Notes: a model not told the origin generated them from the sequence alone. Numbered from the stretch's first letter, positions 36,201 to 48,770 are shown. The stretch: 64,000 nt of DNA from Bimastos eiseni (GCA_959347315.1 OY365806.1:24070900-24134899), one strand, 5' to 3'. Numbers and translations: made by a program.

Positions 36201-39200
36201 AACATTTTGAGCTAATCCCTCTGGAAACCAAACCTTGTCTTTTTCGATGCAGCACTCAGGAACGAGATGGTGCCCTGCACTTGGCTTTCAACTAGTGCTC
36301 TAGTAGTTTGAAGATTACGATGCCTAAATGGATATTAAAATCTGTTCTTCAACTCCAAACCTGCTAAGGCAGAACCAAGAAATGTATGTTCTACTAAAAT
36401 GTTTTCAAGCTGAAATGCATCAAAATCAGGCAGTAGATTTTACTGATAAAGGGCATGAAATGTTTTGCTTAGAATATCACATTACAAATGTGTCAGTGCT
36501 CTTGTGACCCATGCTTTGGACTTTCCATTGTGATGATAATGCTATGCCCATGTGTGTACAAATGCTGTATAAATATCCAGCAGAGTGCATTACTTAAGAA
36601 ATCTTTTTGAATGTTCACAGTGAAAGACAAGACAAGTAATCCTGAGACTGTGTACAAAAAAGTTTACAATGAGCTGAAGCTGAAGTACTCTGGTCATATC
36701 TTGCCAGAGAATGATCTGGAGTGGTTGTTCGTTAATGCTGGAGGATGGATGGGCTCCATCTGTCTTCTACATGCTTCGCTCACAGAATATGTTCTTTTTT
36801 TCGGCACTGCATTAGATACTGCTGGGCATTCTGGTAAGACTTCTTTAATCCATGTTACAGTTGCTTGAAACTATAATCAGTGATATGAATATTCTATAGC
36901 ACAAGTGAATTATGTAGAAGGTCTGTGAATTGTTTTCTGACATTCATTTGCAAAAGAATAGCTGATTCCAAGTGAAAGTTATTTTTAAATGGGAAGCTAG
37001 TGTAGTTTTTGATTGCACTAAGGATATCCTGCAGGTGAAATTAGTTTTGGAAACTTTCTATTGAAAGAACTTTGTTGAAATCGATTAAATTTTTGCATTG
37101 TTGATGATTTTTTTATACAAAAAAAAGCAGAAAATAAGTCTTATACCCCTAAAGTTATGAACTTTGTCGTTCGAATTCACAGCTTTGTCGGTTTTGAATA
37201 TTCATTTAATTTGCCTGACTTTGGTTTGTGTTTATATATGTTTGTTGCTGCCATCATAGCAATGTTGGATTGTTGGTTTTTACTTTGTTATTAGTCAGTT
37301 TTTAGTAAGGAGTCCCTTTTTGGTGTATCATTTATAGCCTACTTAACCTTTAAACGACCAGCATGTACTAAAATGTATGGGAAAACATATGTAGCTGGTC
37401 GTTAAAGGGTTAACTGAGCATCATATATATCATTGTTGATTTTGGATCAGCAAAAATGATGATAGTGGTAATCATACCAACCTCATAACATACACCCCAC
37501 TATAAAATAAGATTTACTGACCCCGCTTGTGTAATAAGTGCTTTAAATAAATACAATTTCATAATTGCTTTAAATTCATTCTCTGGTGTTTCAGTAATGT
37601 TGTATAATTATTAATTATGACCCTTTCTACATATTTCTAAGCATAAACTGTTCCGACTCGTCCACTCAAATGTTCCAAGCATAAGTTTTGAGGGGCCTTC
37701 GATGGAGACAACCAGGGACAATAACTTATCAAAGACTTTTTGCAAGTCTATGTACTGGACCAGTCACATAGGAGACAATCACTGAAGAACACTATCATTA
37801 TTCTATCATTATTCCTTATGATTGGCATAATGGAGTGGTCTGCTTGCTGTCATATGGCACTCACATGACAAAATATTTGCTTTACTTATTTCCACATAAT
37901 TGTGTATTTATAACTTTGTTATATTGTTGACTGTCTTAGGAAGGTACTGGGCAAATATAACGGATACAATATTGACTGGCGAATTTCACCAGTGGCTAGA
38001 AGGACAGTTAAACATTCAGATTCATAAACCAGGTATTAAAAGGAAGAATTATTTTGTAGATATTAGAGTTTACATCTCTAAAGTGCTTTAGATATTTTTT
38101 ATTATTGAGTAAGTTTAATTTTTTTTATTATGTTGTAGAGTGCTGAGTATGCGATAATAATTATAGTGTTTGAAATAATGAAATCTCAAATAAATAAGAC
38201 ATGATTGGACCAAAGTGATAGTACCAGCTCAATATCCCATTAAGGTTATCAAATGTAACTAGTCAATTACATTACTCATGTAGTGCATTATGCCACAAGT
38301 CATGTTAAGGAACTCTTCACCAGCCTAAATGATGTTAGAATTCATCAACAACAACTTTAGACTATTTATGCTCAAACGCTGGTAGACATTTCACTCTGGC
38401 AGGCTCTTGTGCACATGGAAAACCTGATCTGTTGGTTTTCCTCTGCCTTCACAGTTGATGGTGCATTAATTCATCACTCATTTGCGTTTAGCATGGTAAA
38501 TGATGCCAGCCTAGTGCAGGTTTCACAAAAGGTCATATTCTATTATTCATTATTTGACTCTCATTCTTGGTGGAGGCAAGCTCCCTGTCCAAATATCCCA
38601 CACACAACCACTGTTGACAAGATCTGTACAGCATTCATCAATTAAGCTAGTGCTGTTTGGTTGTCAAGTGACAGAATCCTTTGTAAGTGAGTTTCTACCA
38701 CTAAGATCTTTGACTTTGTTGAAGCAGGGTAGCTCTTGCTGTATGGCATTGTCAATTACTTTGCCTTGAGAATGGTAGCTGTTAATTCCTGATGTTTAGT
38801 GTAGTGACTCTTTCAAAATATTCCTAATTGATGTTGCAGAGTGTAAAAATCTATAAGTTTTACTTATATGTTGCGACTGTCAGATTATAGTCATTCTTTA
38901 TACTTGAGAATGACTGAAGTGAAGTAGAAATGCTGTCATTAGTCATGCTGTAAATATATTTTGCCACATATTAAAGCATACTTGACTAAGCACTGCTAAT
39001 GATGACTCTGTTTTTTGTTGGTGACATAATTAATAGATTCTTAAAACAGAACTATGAGTTACTCTAGGCATATAATTTATGTTTTCTCCTCTTGTCAGGA
39101 TTTTTTAATGTTTTTGTTTGTTATTGTTCGATGGTCTTTCAGGTGCTACTGTGAAGCATCTGTCTGGTGAGGTCACTGCAGTTCACTTTAAAGCAGGTAC

Positions 39201-39381
39201 ATGGGCAGTGGAGTATGGTCGAGGATTCATTCCGTCCACGCTTGGGTTTGCTCTGGCAGACACAATCTTCAGTACTCAAGATTTCCTTACTCTATTCTAC
39301 ATTCTACGAGTTTATGCCAAAGCTATGGCATTGGAAGTCGGACATTACGTTGGTCATCCTCAGGAATTATTTGCTAGCTAG
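33262..39381 (+). CDS. SIGMAR1: Sigma non-opioid intracellular receptor 1
   Basis: Four coding exons: 33262-33400, 36621-36833, 37940-38032 and 39143-39381. All junctions are phase 1; 684 bases, 227 aa (human: 223). SIGMAR1 is an ER membrane chaperone-like receptor of the ERG2/EBP-related family, found at mitochondria-associated membranes. Seen here: one N-terminal transmembrane segment (about residues 8-26); [52 protein letters not shown] and [18 protein letters not shown]. Asp126 and Glu172, the ligand-binding acids of the human protein, are present at the same numbers. Intron 1 (3.2 kb) carries a LINE in sense orientation and intron 2 a piggyBac-like palindrome. Because all introns are phase 1, skipping any internal exon keeps the frame. 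An ATG at 36611 lies before the exon 2 acceptor and is not the start. Confidence 0.95.
33545..35640 (+). mobile_element. 5'-truncated CR1/L2-like LINE in SIGMAR1 intron 1
   Basis: Broken ORF2. In order: [14 protein letters not shown] and [20 protein letters not shown] (pre-RT), then an interruption by the 250-base element, [11 protein letters not shown] with GVDDI, RT motif [15 protein letters not shown] near 34.48 kb, a run of 12 G, motif C altered to FANDT near 34.63 kb, [40 protein letters not shown], and the terminal [14 protein letters not shown] and stop at 35463. The stretch between motifs A and C is too short for motif B, so there is an internal deletion at the G run. Frameshifts and the Asp loss make it inactive. 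Confidence 0.85.
33766..34021. mobile_element. 250-base non-autonomous element, copy 2, inserted in the LINE
   Basis: From GGGATCAACCCGAAT to GATTTGCTACGCACCC, 256 bp, flanked by CAGAGCTC (33758-33765 and 34022-34029), an exact 8-bp duplication. LINE coding similarity stops at one side and resumes at the other, so the LINE was there first. No ORF. The 8-bp duplication would fit hAT or another 8-bp cutter, but the termini are not typical. Confidence 0.85.
36621..36833 (+). CDS. SIGMAR1: SIGMAR1 exon 2
   Basis: Acceptor GTTCACAG, donor G/GTAAGA. Encodes residues 47-118 including [13 protein letters not shown] and [14 protein letters not shown], the most conserved block of the family. Confidence 0.95.
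37347..37409. mobile_element. 63-base piggyBac-like palindromic MITE
   Basis: CCTTTAAACGACCAG at the left and CTGGTCGTTAAAGGG at the right are near-perfect inverted repeats, flanked by TTAA (37343-37346 and 37410-37413). The TTAA target and CCYTTTA terminus fit piggyBac-derived MITEs. Almost the whole element folds as one hairpin. Lies in SIGMAR1 intron 2. Confidence 0.7.
39143..39381 (+). CDS. SIGMAR1: SIGMAR1 exon 4 (last coding exon)
   Basis: Acceptor GGTCTTTCAG. Encodes residues 149-227: the ligand-pocket strand with VEYGRG and the C-terminal helices [19 protein letters not shown], ending before TAG. A variant poly(A) hexamer ATTAAA lies at 39444-39449. Confidence 0.95.
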
Positions 39382-41050
39382 GTCATTCAATCTGTTTACA
39401 GAATTTCAGCAACTGATGTCCTGGAGCTGTTGTGTTGATATTCATTAAAGAACTAGAATTGAATTATCTAAAATTGAGTCCAATATTTTAGAGACTGCCA
39501 CTAACTGAGGCCATTGAGAAGACATACATGTGAGTAGACAGAATAGTGTGGAGTACAGACACTTGGTAATTAGTATAATAGTGTCTCAACTGTTCCAGAA
39601 GAACTGCATTGGTGTAGAAATTATGCAGTAACCAGTTCTTCAATTGTCAACTTATTGCTACAAAAGACGGCTTAAATTTTGCCATAGCCCCACTTTAAGA
39701 TGTTCATTTGGTCAAATAGAAAGGTGTCATCGTTAGGATCATCACTATCATCATCAATTTTCAGTTCCTGATGCCAGTCGTATGGCAATGATGGATGTAA
39801 ATAATGATCTCCATGCTTTTGTTTTTCCTTTTTGAATTGCTCAGTGTATTACATTCTCTCCAAGCCACCAGTCATTGAATCTGAAGAAGAATCAATAGAC
39901 AATGTATATCTTCAAAAGTGTTGCCAGTGTGGGCATTTGTACTTGTAGGTTTTTCTTTTAAACTCAAGACAGTCTAATCCGTGATGAAGATAGATATATT
40001 TGATTTCTTACTTGCATTTGATCCATTGAGGTCCATAATATAAATGATCATAAATTGTCTGAAAAGGTGACTTTTAAGATTATTAAAGACTTAGTTGTTA
40101 CATTTGTAGAAGTAGAACAGTTTTCTATTGATAGAATGATAATCATGGAGTATTAGTTTATTTTTAAATTCTGGATGATGGAAATGATGAGTATTTTCTG
40201 TATGATGGATGTTAATTTGTCTCTGTCTGTTGTGCTTTATGCACACTTTATGTGGTAGCTTGTTACTAATAGATTATAATTAATGTGAAACTCTATACAT
40301 TTGTTTTGTTTTTATTTAGTTTTATATGGTCTATTTATAATTATACTAGATGTTTGCCTAACATAGGTTTTTTAAATGGCCTTAATAGCATAATGCTCCC
40401 TTTTCCATGTCCTCATCCTTCTATCATAGCCCACCTTCCTCTTCCTTTGTTAATCTTCTTCCCTTTCCAAAATGGGGTGTATTGTGTACAATTTTGGGTC
40501 CTCTTGAATGACAATGCTTAACATTGGATGGCGCCCTCTAGAGATTGACGCAGTTGGAGACGCAGCACAGTACACATTTGGAACGAACAGACGTAGCAGC
40601 AACGTTTCTTTGCTATTGTGTTAGTGGTTTTCAGGCCTTGGTGCAGAACCTGTCCATCTATTTTCAAGTCATGTGGGGTAATTTTTATGAGTTCTGAATA
40701 TCAGATGAAATCAAGGTTTTAATCTGAGTTACATAATGACAACAACTTATTAAGATTTTATATTGGGATCTAGATCTAGTTCCTGGGGCTTTAAGTTGTT
40801 ATTAAAAGTGGAAGAACTAAGTTTCTTCTTACTACTGCTGCCAACCCAAAATTGTGTGTCCCAGCATAGAATTTTTGCTGTTGCTGGCCCATCTGTTCGA
40901 ATTACACTTTGCATCTTCAACTTCTTGAGTTTTCTTTGCCTTGCTTCTATAAGTGCTTCAAAGCCATTCTGTGTGGTCATAATTTTGTTTTTTTTTAAAG
41001 TTTTGTAACACTGAAGTAGCACTGTACGAACTTGTAATTTTACAATTAAT
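39382..41050. other. SIGMAR1 3' flank, no supported gene
   Basis: A+T-rich. A - strand ORF at 40750-41127 includes a Lys-rich stretch (EARQRKLKKLKMQSV). It has no recognisable domain or splice support, and I do not call it a gene. Confidence 0.4.
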
Positions 41051-41505
41051 ATTACGAAATTCACCTTGGCCCGAATAGTCCGTTTTTTAACTATTCGGAA
41101 ATATTCGCCTTGGCAAATAGTACACATACAAAGTTAGTTTTAGATAGTTTAAAAAAAATGAAACTATAATTAAAAATTCATAATTCGATAAATAATGTTA
41201 TCGATGTTATTTAGTACCTAATCATATAGTTCCTAGATTTTTGCATGCATTAAAAGGCTAAAATCTAATTTTTATTATTATTAATTTATTACAGGTACAA
41301 CATTATTTTGTTAAATATCATATGAAAATTCTGTATTTTATGCTTTGCCATACATGTTGACTACTCGTGAGGCAATAATACTTGCTGGAGTGGCTGCTCC
41401 AGTAGCGACCTACTACTACTAATTTCGTACCTGGATCTGGCAAATAGTAGATTCAAATACTCTGATTAGGTACCCGGTGGAAATTGTCTACCCGGTCGGT
41501 CCCTA
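41051..41505. mobile_element. Possible transposon with 8-10 bp target duplication
   Basis: TACAATTAAT occurs at 41041-41050 and again at 41504-41513. The right end reads GGTCGGTCCCTA, that is TAGGGACCGACC inward, as in some hAT elements. The left end does not mirror it. Repeated GGCAAATAGTA blocks lie near both ends. Confidence 0.35.
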
Positions 41506-41700
41506 CAATTAATCCACTTGTTGTGTCTTGAATGCTTTCACATGCATGTCTGTTAGTGAATTGAGAGGCAGTTGACCCACACTTGACACGCTTTGCAATC
41601 CTCAAACTCTGCGGTTATGCGTTATATGCTTATAAGGGGTTAATACAGTCTTCCAAAGGCTTTGTACACAGCTTTAGAAATACTTTAAAACTTGTTTGCA

Positions 41701-41820
41701 AAGTTTGACCATATTAAAAGCATGTATTGATCGTGAACTAAGTGAGTTTGTTAAATCTCGTTTATAAGAAAAGTTTGACCATATTAAAAGCATGTATTGA
41801 TTGTGAACTAATTGAGTTTG
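41701..41820. repeat. Tandem duplication, period 70 bp
   Basis: AAGTTTGACCATATTAAAAG starts at 41701 and 41771. The two copies differ at only a few bases over 50. Confidence 0.9.
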
Positions 41821-41829
41821 TCACAGTGC

Positions 41830-43590
41830 AGTTTTAATGTGATCAGATTGAGTGCATCACTTAGATCAACTCAGATTAGCTGTAGCATCAATGATGACTG
41901 AAGACTGCCATCAAAGATGAGCGACCTGACACACGTCTCATCCCTTGGGAACAACTAGGAATCCAATTTTTGCCATGCTAGGGTTTTGACTGATCTATTC
42001 TAGACCACTGATGTTTAATGTTATGGTAGAATTGTTCTCATTGAAGCAGTATGCTTCTCATAAAACTTGTCCTTTTGTTCCAAATCTGCTTCCATGACAA
42101 GACAATTGTATAATTTGTTGTCCTGTATGAATGAGTTCTACTTACTTAACACTGACTAAGCTTGCCTGTCATGCATCTGTGATGTCATTATGCTGCTTTC
42201 CATTGGGGGTTGCTGATGCTACCTAGGTATCTTGTATACCTAACCTAGACAATGCATTTCATATGCATACAGGCTTTTTACAAATATTATGGATTATTCA
42301 TAGATCTTTACTTGAAATGACATAACAGTACCAGATCAGATGCAAATGAGTTTGGGAAATTTATATCCTTAAAACCTAATAAAATGTTCTCATAGAGTGC
42401 ATTCCCATTTCACATGCATTTACATTTTAATCTGCTTCATGAACAGCTGTGCCATGTCTTCTGAGACTGCCTCAACTTTGCCAAGATGGCTGAATGGTTT
42501 TTCCAACATGTCATTTTTTTCAATTAATTTCTGACAGGCGTAATTTCCATTTGTTCTGACTTCTAATGTGTCCTGCCAGGCATTCTTCTAGTCATTTCTT
42601 TTTCACCAGTGTTTTCCGAGTACTTTGAACATTTGTTGTCTAGGTCCTATGCACTAAACAGGTATTTGTCCATTCCAATGGGTTTCGTTTGACTAACTGA
42701 ACAGTGAAGCTTCAATGTGTCATTGGATTGATGTTGACCATTTACTGCATTTGCAATCTACAACTAACCATTTTCCAGTTGTGAAGAATGTCAGCTTCTA
42801 CAGACTAGGCGGCATAGGAATGCATGGCCATGGTGTCCTTTGCAAGGGTCTGCTTGGGGTTGGGTGTGTTGAGATCCTCATCATATGCTGCTATGACTTC
42901 TCATTATTACTCTGAATGTGGTGTCTACTATCAGCCCTGAATATAAATTCCCTTGTTGGATGCTACCTGTCAGCATGGTCTTACCAGTTACTTCTACAAG
43001 TATTGTGATACATACATACCACTGATACAAGTCCATACAAACATACATATTATGTACAGATTGTACAAAGATACATACTGTGTACAAAGCAGTGTTTTTA
43101 CAAGCATATGTCTGTGTTTGTGTGTGTGTGTGTGTCATCAGTTCCTAACTCCAGCCAATTTTGGTGTATAGATGGATATATGTGCTTCATTGTCCTAAGT
43201 ATTTGTTAAGTCCATTGTCCTCTTAGAGACTTAGTCCAAGTAACAAACCTACATGACTAGATGATACACATGTTAGAGTTTGTTCGACCACCTATGAACA
43301 TCTGCACAAGTGGCATTGCTTGACAACTGCAAATTATGAAACAGAGATTGCAAATAGTAATTGACGAACAGGAGATAGCCACACGCAGATGTCGAATTTT
43401 TCTTTTATTCTGCACTCTATGAGTGCAGAGTGCAAGCATGTTATCTTTCTCATAAAGCCAGCCGTCTGATGACTTATGTAAAAATTCTGGCATTTGAAAG
43501 CTTATGACTTGAAGAGTGGTTATAAAAAACAATTACTTGGAAATTTGTGACAATGCTGTGGAAATCAAAAAAGGCAATTTTCTCAACATG
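41830..43590. other. Intergenic, no supported gene
   Basis: Only short ORFs at chance frequency and a (GT)n run at about 43117-43134. Confidence 0.5.
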
Positions 43591-43594
43591 TACT

Positions 43595-44160
43595 AGCAGG
43601 GAACCCGGCGTTGCATGGGTTGAGACAGGTTTTTGGCCATAGAGAGCAGGAAGACTGACCGCAGGGTTCACCAATCCCTCTACTGGGTGTCCCATGTGTT
43701 CCCCGAGGGAACAGCGAAGGTTTCTAGTGAATAGCTGTACGAGTGCGGAAATACATAAACTGATGCGTACAAAGCATATACCCACTGTGCAAACGATGGC
43801 CAACTACTGCTACCTGTATGATATCTACCAAACGGTGCATGATGGTGTAAAAGAAGGAGAGATGTGGCACACAGATATCACGTGCACATGTCGTCAAATG
43901 TACAGCAGGTGACACACTCCGGGCGACTGAAAAGGAAACTTTTCTTGGGGGGTCCTGAGACAGATTTTTGGCTCTGGAGACCAGGAACTGGACGGTCGCG
44001 GGGTTCACCAACCCCTCGACTGCGTGTCCCAGGTGTTCCCCTAGCCATCAGTGAAGGTTTTGAGTTAGTAGCTCTAAAAATGTGCAAATGCATAGCCAGG
44101 CCGACAGACAGAAGTACACACAGAATCTTCTATATATATATATATATATATAGATCTGTA
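43595..44160 (+). mobile_element. Two diverged copies of one repeat, ending in (TA)n
   Basis: Blocks at about 43623 and 43958 share GAGACAG-TTTTTGGC, CAGGAA, GGGTTCACCAA-CCCTC and GTGTCCCA-GTGTTCCCC. The first begins AACCCGGCGTTGCATGGGTT, a header I associate with invertebrate LINE or Penelope 3' regions. The second runs into a TATATATA tail at 44131. Confidence 0.45.
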
Positions 44161-44789
44161 TACAATATATATATTGGTTAGTGTGGCTAGGTTTAGGGTT
44201 CATATCCCAACCAGTGCACAAATTTAGTTTCAGATTTGTGCCCCTACCTAACTCAAGATGTAATGAATACATTGACCGTACACAGTCCTTGGGAAGATGA
44301 GACGGTGAGCATGAGGATTTAAAACACATTTAAACTTTCCTTTGCAACAGCGCAGCTGTGCCTGGGATTGAACTTTGATTTTGAACTTTGTTGGTGCATT
44401 GCCTTGACCCTGAAATTATTTTCGTGTAGGTGTACTCAATAGCGAGTGTACTGTTTTGCAAGCACTCTGAGTGAGGCCGTGGTTTTATAACGTGCATGAT
44501 TTGTATATTAAAATTAGTACAGCCTTCATTTAATATGCCTGTGAATTATGCAGTTATAAACTAGAAATGTTCAAACATTGGAATTAGAAGTAAATTTTGT
44601 GTTGAAAATAGTCTCGCTAGAAATTAAAAACGTTTGTAAAAAATATTTGGGCCTTTCGTGAGCCTTTCTTGGACAAATAGAAATGTTTTCCACTTTATTA
44701 TTTTGATTATAATAAGTAGGGCAGTCAAAAATGCTAGCAGCCATGTGGTGAAGTTTTATCAACTTCGTTTTCTTAGTCTTGGTGCATTA

Positions 44790-44975
44790 GGGCAGGTTTA
44801 TAGTCCTCTCCCTCGTCGTGTCATCGTCCTACCGACAATGTACAGCGAGTGTACTCAAACTGAGCATGCTAGGATTGCATGCAGAGCATTTATCTCCACT
44901 CTGGTGAGGATTAGTACCTCTGACCTCTCGATTGACAGTCCATCAAGCTAACCATTACACTCCGGCATTTGCATG
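44790..44975 (-). mobile_element. tRNA-derived SINE-like element
   Basis: Read on the - strand: GGAGTGTAATGGTTAGCTTG, then GATGGACTGTCAATCGAGAG and a box-B-like GGTACTAATCC. It resembles the copy at 8257. Confidence 0.45.
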
Positions 44976-46887
44976 AACATGTTGAATGCCCAAAGTGTGG
45001 ACTGTGGCAGGGCCATACCGAAGGGGTCAGCAGGGGGCCGTGGCTCTGGGCACAAATGTGGAAAGGGCGAAAATTTCAGGATGGAATAATTTATTTTTCC
45101 AAAAATGCAATATTTTCAAAATGCGGGATACCAGGTTGATGCAAAGCACAGGGCGCAATTATGGCTCGGTAGGACTGTTGTACAATACAGACTGGCAGAG
45201 ACTGCTAATAATTTTTGATTAAATTAAGGTGGCATGATGATGTTTGAGGCCACTGTGGAAAGGGATATGGGATTTTGGCATGTAAACATAATACTTGCAA
45301 AGAAGGAGGTTGTAAACTGTCATTTTTTGTGTGAAACATATTCAATGACCTCATTGCTGGAAAGTTGTTGGAGGCAAAGATTTAAGTACTTCAAGCAGTC
45401 CGTGACCTTGGCCCTTGTAGGTCTCGTGATTTTTGTCGTCAGCCAATAAAACGGGAGCCATACACTATTGAAAAGTGGGCTGTCAATTAGCGATGTGCAT
45501 AACGAATGTAACATTGTTAGGTCAGGGCTAAACTTTGTCAATTTACCTTCCACAAATTATACTGAGTGCAAAATAATTAATGTGCTATAGTTCAAGAAAT
45601 GTTTGTGAGACCTATTCCTGGATAAGCTTCCGAAGTGCGCAGGAAGTCTTTCAGGTGTTTCCAAAGTAAAGAATGCCAAGATTTTGTCTCATTCTATTGT
45701 CTGCTGGTATGTGCCAGTTACTGTTGCCTTGGAGGATGATTGCTCTTTATATTTTCTATCAAGTATGACCAAGGAATTAATGTTAGCATGCAGATCTAGC
45801 CAATCGGAGAAGTATAGTCACACTTACGGCTTGATTGTTTATGTCTGTGATATACAATTAGGAAAGTTTGCGCCATTTTCTCATCTTGTTTAGTCAACTG
45901 AATTTCTGCAGTGCATCAGTATAATATAGGAAGTTCAAGTATATCTAGCAATTACAAAACAGACATCCTATAAGTAGCTAGAGTAAATAATAGAGGAATG
46001 TTCATGGGAAATGACCTGGATATGGGTGGTGTAGTTGGAAGTATACAGTTAGTTTCTAGCAATTGTCTAAACACATCCAAAAACAAACGAGCTTCTGAAT
46101 AGATGGGACAAAGATTTTGAGCCACGGTGGGAAGTAAAATCTGATCTGTGATTGCGGTGGATTGTTTTGAGAGAAGATTTACTGCTCAGTTGGAGGTAAT
46201 GAATTTATATTCATATGACAGTTGTGTATTTTAATAGAAAAATGTATTCTTTCTTATGACCAGAAGTAAGGAATTTTTAACTCTGCAAGCTCTGTTGACC
46301 AGTAAGGAAGTTGTGCACTAATGATATATATGTCAATGATTACTTAATATGTAAATACATAATTACATAACATGTAAATTCATTATTTATAATTATTTAT
46401 AATGACATAATGTGTAACTACATGACATCTGTACATACATGTATATACATGCATATATATATATTAATATATATATATGTTCCTACATATATATATATTA
46501 ATATATATTATTTTTCTGCACACCGCTTCCTGGATTAGTTCTGCTTAGTAACTGTGACGATTGGAATTGTTACAAGCTCACTGTCACTAGACATAAGTCA
46601 AGCTGGGAACATATGTATGTGCTTTTCTTTGTTCCTCTCTAAAAAGTTCATGCATACAATGCTAACAAGTGTGTAATCGGCAGTCTGTCATATAATAGCT
46701 CCTTCATGATCAATGTGTAAATGGTAATAACCCTTCTGACCAATGTGTACCAATGTATAAATAGTATGACAGATGTGTTCTGACTAATATGTAATGGTTG
46801 CATAATGCTTTGTGTAAATGAAAATAGCTACTCTTGACTGGCATACTGGCATTATAGCAAGTTTTACAAATAGTATGCTGACTAATG
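44976..46887. other. Intergenic, no supported gene
   Basis: I see only short ORFs at chance frequency and an ATATAT-rich tract with palindromic TATATTAATATA around 46430-46510. Confidence 0.45.
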
Positions 46888-47011
46888 TATCGAAATTTGA
46901 TATCGCCCTTCTTCCAACACCTTTTGCTCAGAAGTGACCCGCGCGGTCAGCACACACTGAACGTTACGGGCTGACCGCTCTAACCGATCGGCCACTGTGC
47001 CACACCGCCAA
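46888..47011 (-). mobile_element. tRNA-derived SINE, copy 2
   Basis: On the - strand: GGTGTGGCACAGTGGCCGAT, then CGGTTAGAGCGGTCAGCCCG (box A region), ending GAAGAAGGGCGATATCAAAT, the same terminus as copy 1 at 24.7 kb. It lacks the central body seen in copy 1. Confidence 0.7.
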
Positions 47012-48770
47012 AAATGCGCGCAGCAATCTTATCAATCTTAAATGGGATTACGGAGCAGGTAAATAATCCACAACGCAAAAATATATGCTATGCTATCGAG
47101 CAGTCTCAGTGCATTGACTATTGTGGAAATGGTTGTAGTTTTTACTGACCTGATTATAAATGATTAAAATCCCTATGAAGACCATTATGTGACAAATGAA
47201 GAGTTATTATAGAGTGGAGTAGGAAGACGCCGCCGATTCTCAAGCATTTGGCGATAATTCGTCTGCGGACAAAGTGGTACGTTTGACACTAGGTGCCAGC
47301 TTATAGGGTTTTTATGTCATGCTGTTTCTCTGGAAAGACTCTTTCATTTGAAATCTGCTGGATCCGACATGGTTCATGCCCTGATGTCACTCACGGGACA
47401 CTGAATCACCAGCTGGATCTGTGCCTGGCATTCTGTTCTCTTTATCCAACGACAATAATACAATGTTTATGTCAGATGGTGGTCACATGAGGAGAGCCAA
47501 GTCAGTCTGGTTCTACGAGAAGCCACATGTCGCACAGTCACGTTTTGGTGATTATTGTCTGTTTGGAAATATATGGCTTTCTTGCTTTCCATTTGAAATT
47601 AGTTAATCAGACTTCTAATATGATTCTAGTTATGGAAAATATATCTCTTCTGTCCCTATTCATGTGCCGTGTTGTCTAACCTATAGATAACCCATTTGTG
47701 TAGAGTTAAAATATTCATTCAGTCATTCAGAGGATTTATTTGTCATCTCTCCAAGATGACTAACTACTCCCAGGATGGATGAGGACAGTTATATAGTGAA
47801 TGTTTGGTGTCATGGTGATAGATATTTGATTCAGTATCAACAGCAACTTCTTAACTGGCACTCTTGGGAAAGTGCTCTTCCTTATCAGCAGCTATATATT
47901 ATTCTTTGCACTGCTGTGGAGTTTCTTTGAAGCATTACTGTGTAGAAATGCCCATTGCATTATAGTTCACAGATGCAATATTAAATAATTAATGCACTAC
48001 TTTATTACGGGCTGCTTCTTGACGCATGTAGCGCAAGTATCCTCTCATTTAAAGCATTCAAGTACAGAATGTGTAAAGAAGGAGTACAGATGAATAATTG
48101 TCATTGAATTAAAAAGCCACAGAATCATTGTTCTGAGAACAACGATACAATGTGTTAGAAGATCTTTAATTGCAGCATTGGACAACCAAATAAGGCATAC
48201 TCGGTCAAGACCAAAGGCAGGCCTTAGGCCTACTAGACTGAGGCAGTTGGTTAAGCCAAGAGCGAAAGCATTCACCGCAAGTCAAGTTAGACTACTGCTT
48301 TTTTAAGAACAAATTTGTACAATTAAGTTTTTCCTGACAAATCAGATCGGTTGCAAGAAATTCATTTATATTGGAAGTGTTGATGTATCGGAGCCAAAAA
48401 CATATATTCTATTATGCATTTCAAATGACAAGTAAGGTATTGCTATTGTAACAACGGGATCTAATTATAACATGATCATGTGATAAATTGTGTTATCTCA
48501 AATAGAATAACTATTTAAAATTAAGGCCTATTTTTCCCAGGCCATCTAAAATTTGCCTTGAAACTGACCAGTCTGGATTGTAACCTATTATAACGTAAGA
48601 ACCTTTGACGTTTCACACAATGCTTTTATGATAGGACTTAGATTTACGAACTTGCATGACTTCTGAAATTTTGCACATATTAGTTCTCTTACCTGTGCAG
48701 GATATTTTGTGAGTCACACTCTATCAGTTTTTAGTCAGTGTTTGAACATGGGTACATACGTCATTGTGAG
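47012..48770. other. Intergenic, no supported gene
   Basis: No coding or repeat structure that I can support. Confidence 0.4.

Noticed and set aside
36611..36620. ATG at 36611 as the SIGMAR1 start
   Set aside because: It lies in the intron just before the acceptor. The true first exon with the transmembrane segment is at 33262-33400.
40750..41127. 125-codon - strand ORF with Lys-rich segment
   Set aside because: No known domain, and it partly overlaps the possible transposon at 41051. Insufficient for a gene call.
44990..45180. Possible hAT ends (CAGGGCCATACCGAAG and its loose complement)
   Set aside because: The arms match poorly and the flanks show no target duplication.
46888..47011. 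A functional tRNA gene
   Set aside because: The head is tRNA-like but has no complete cloverleaf or proper box B, and the sequence is shared with another SINE copy.
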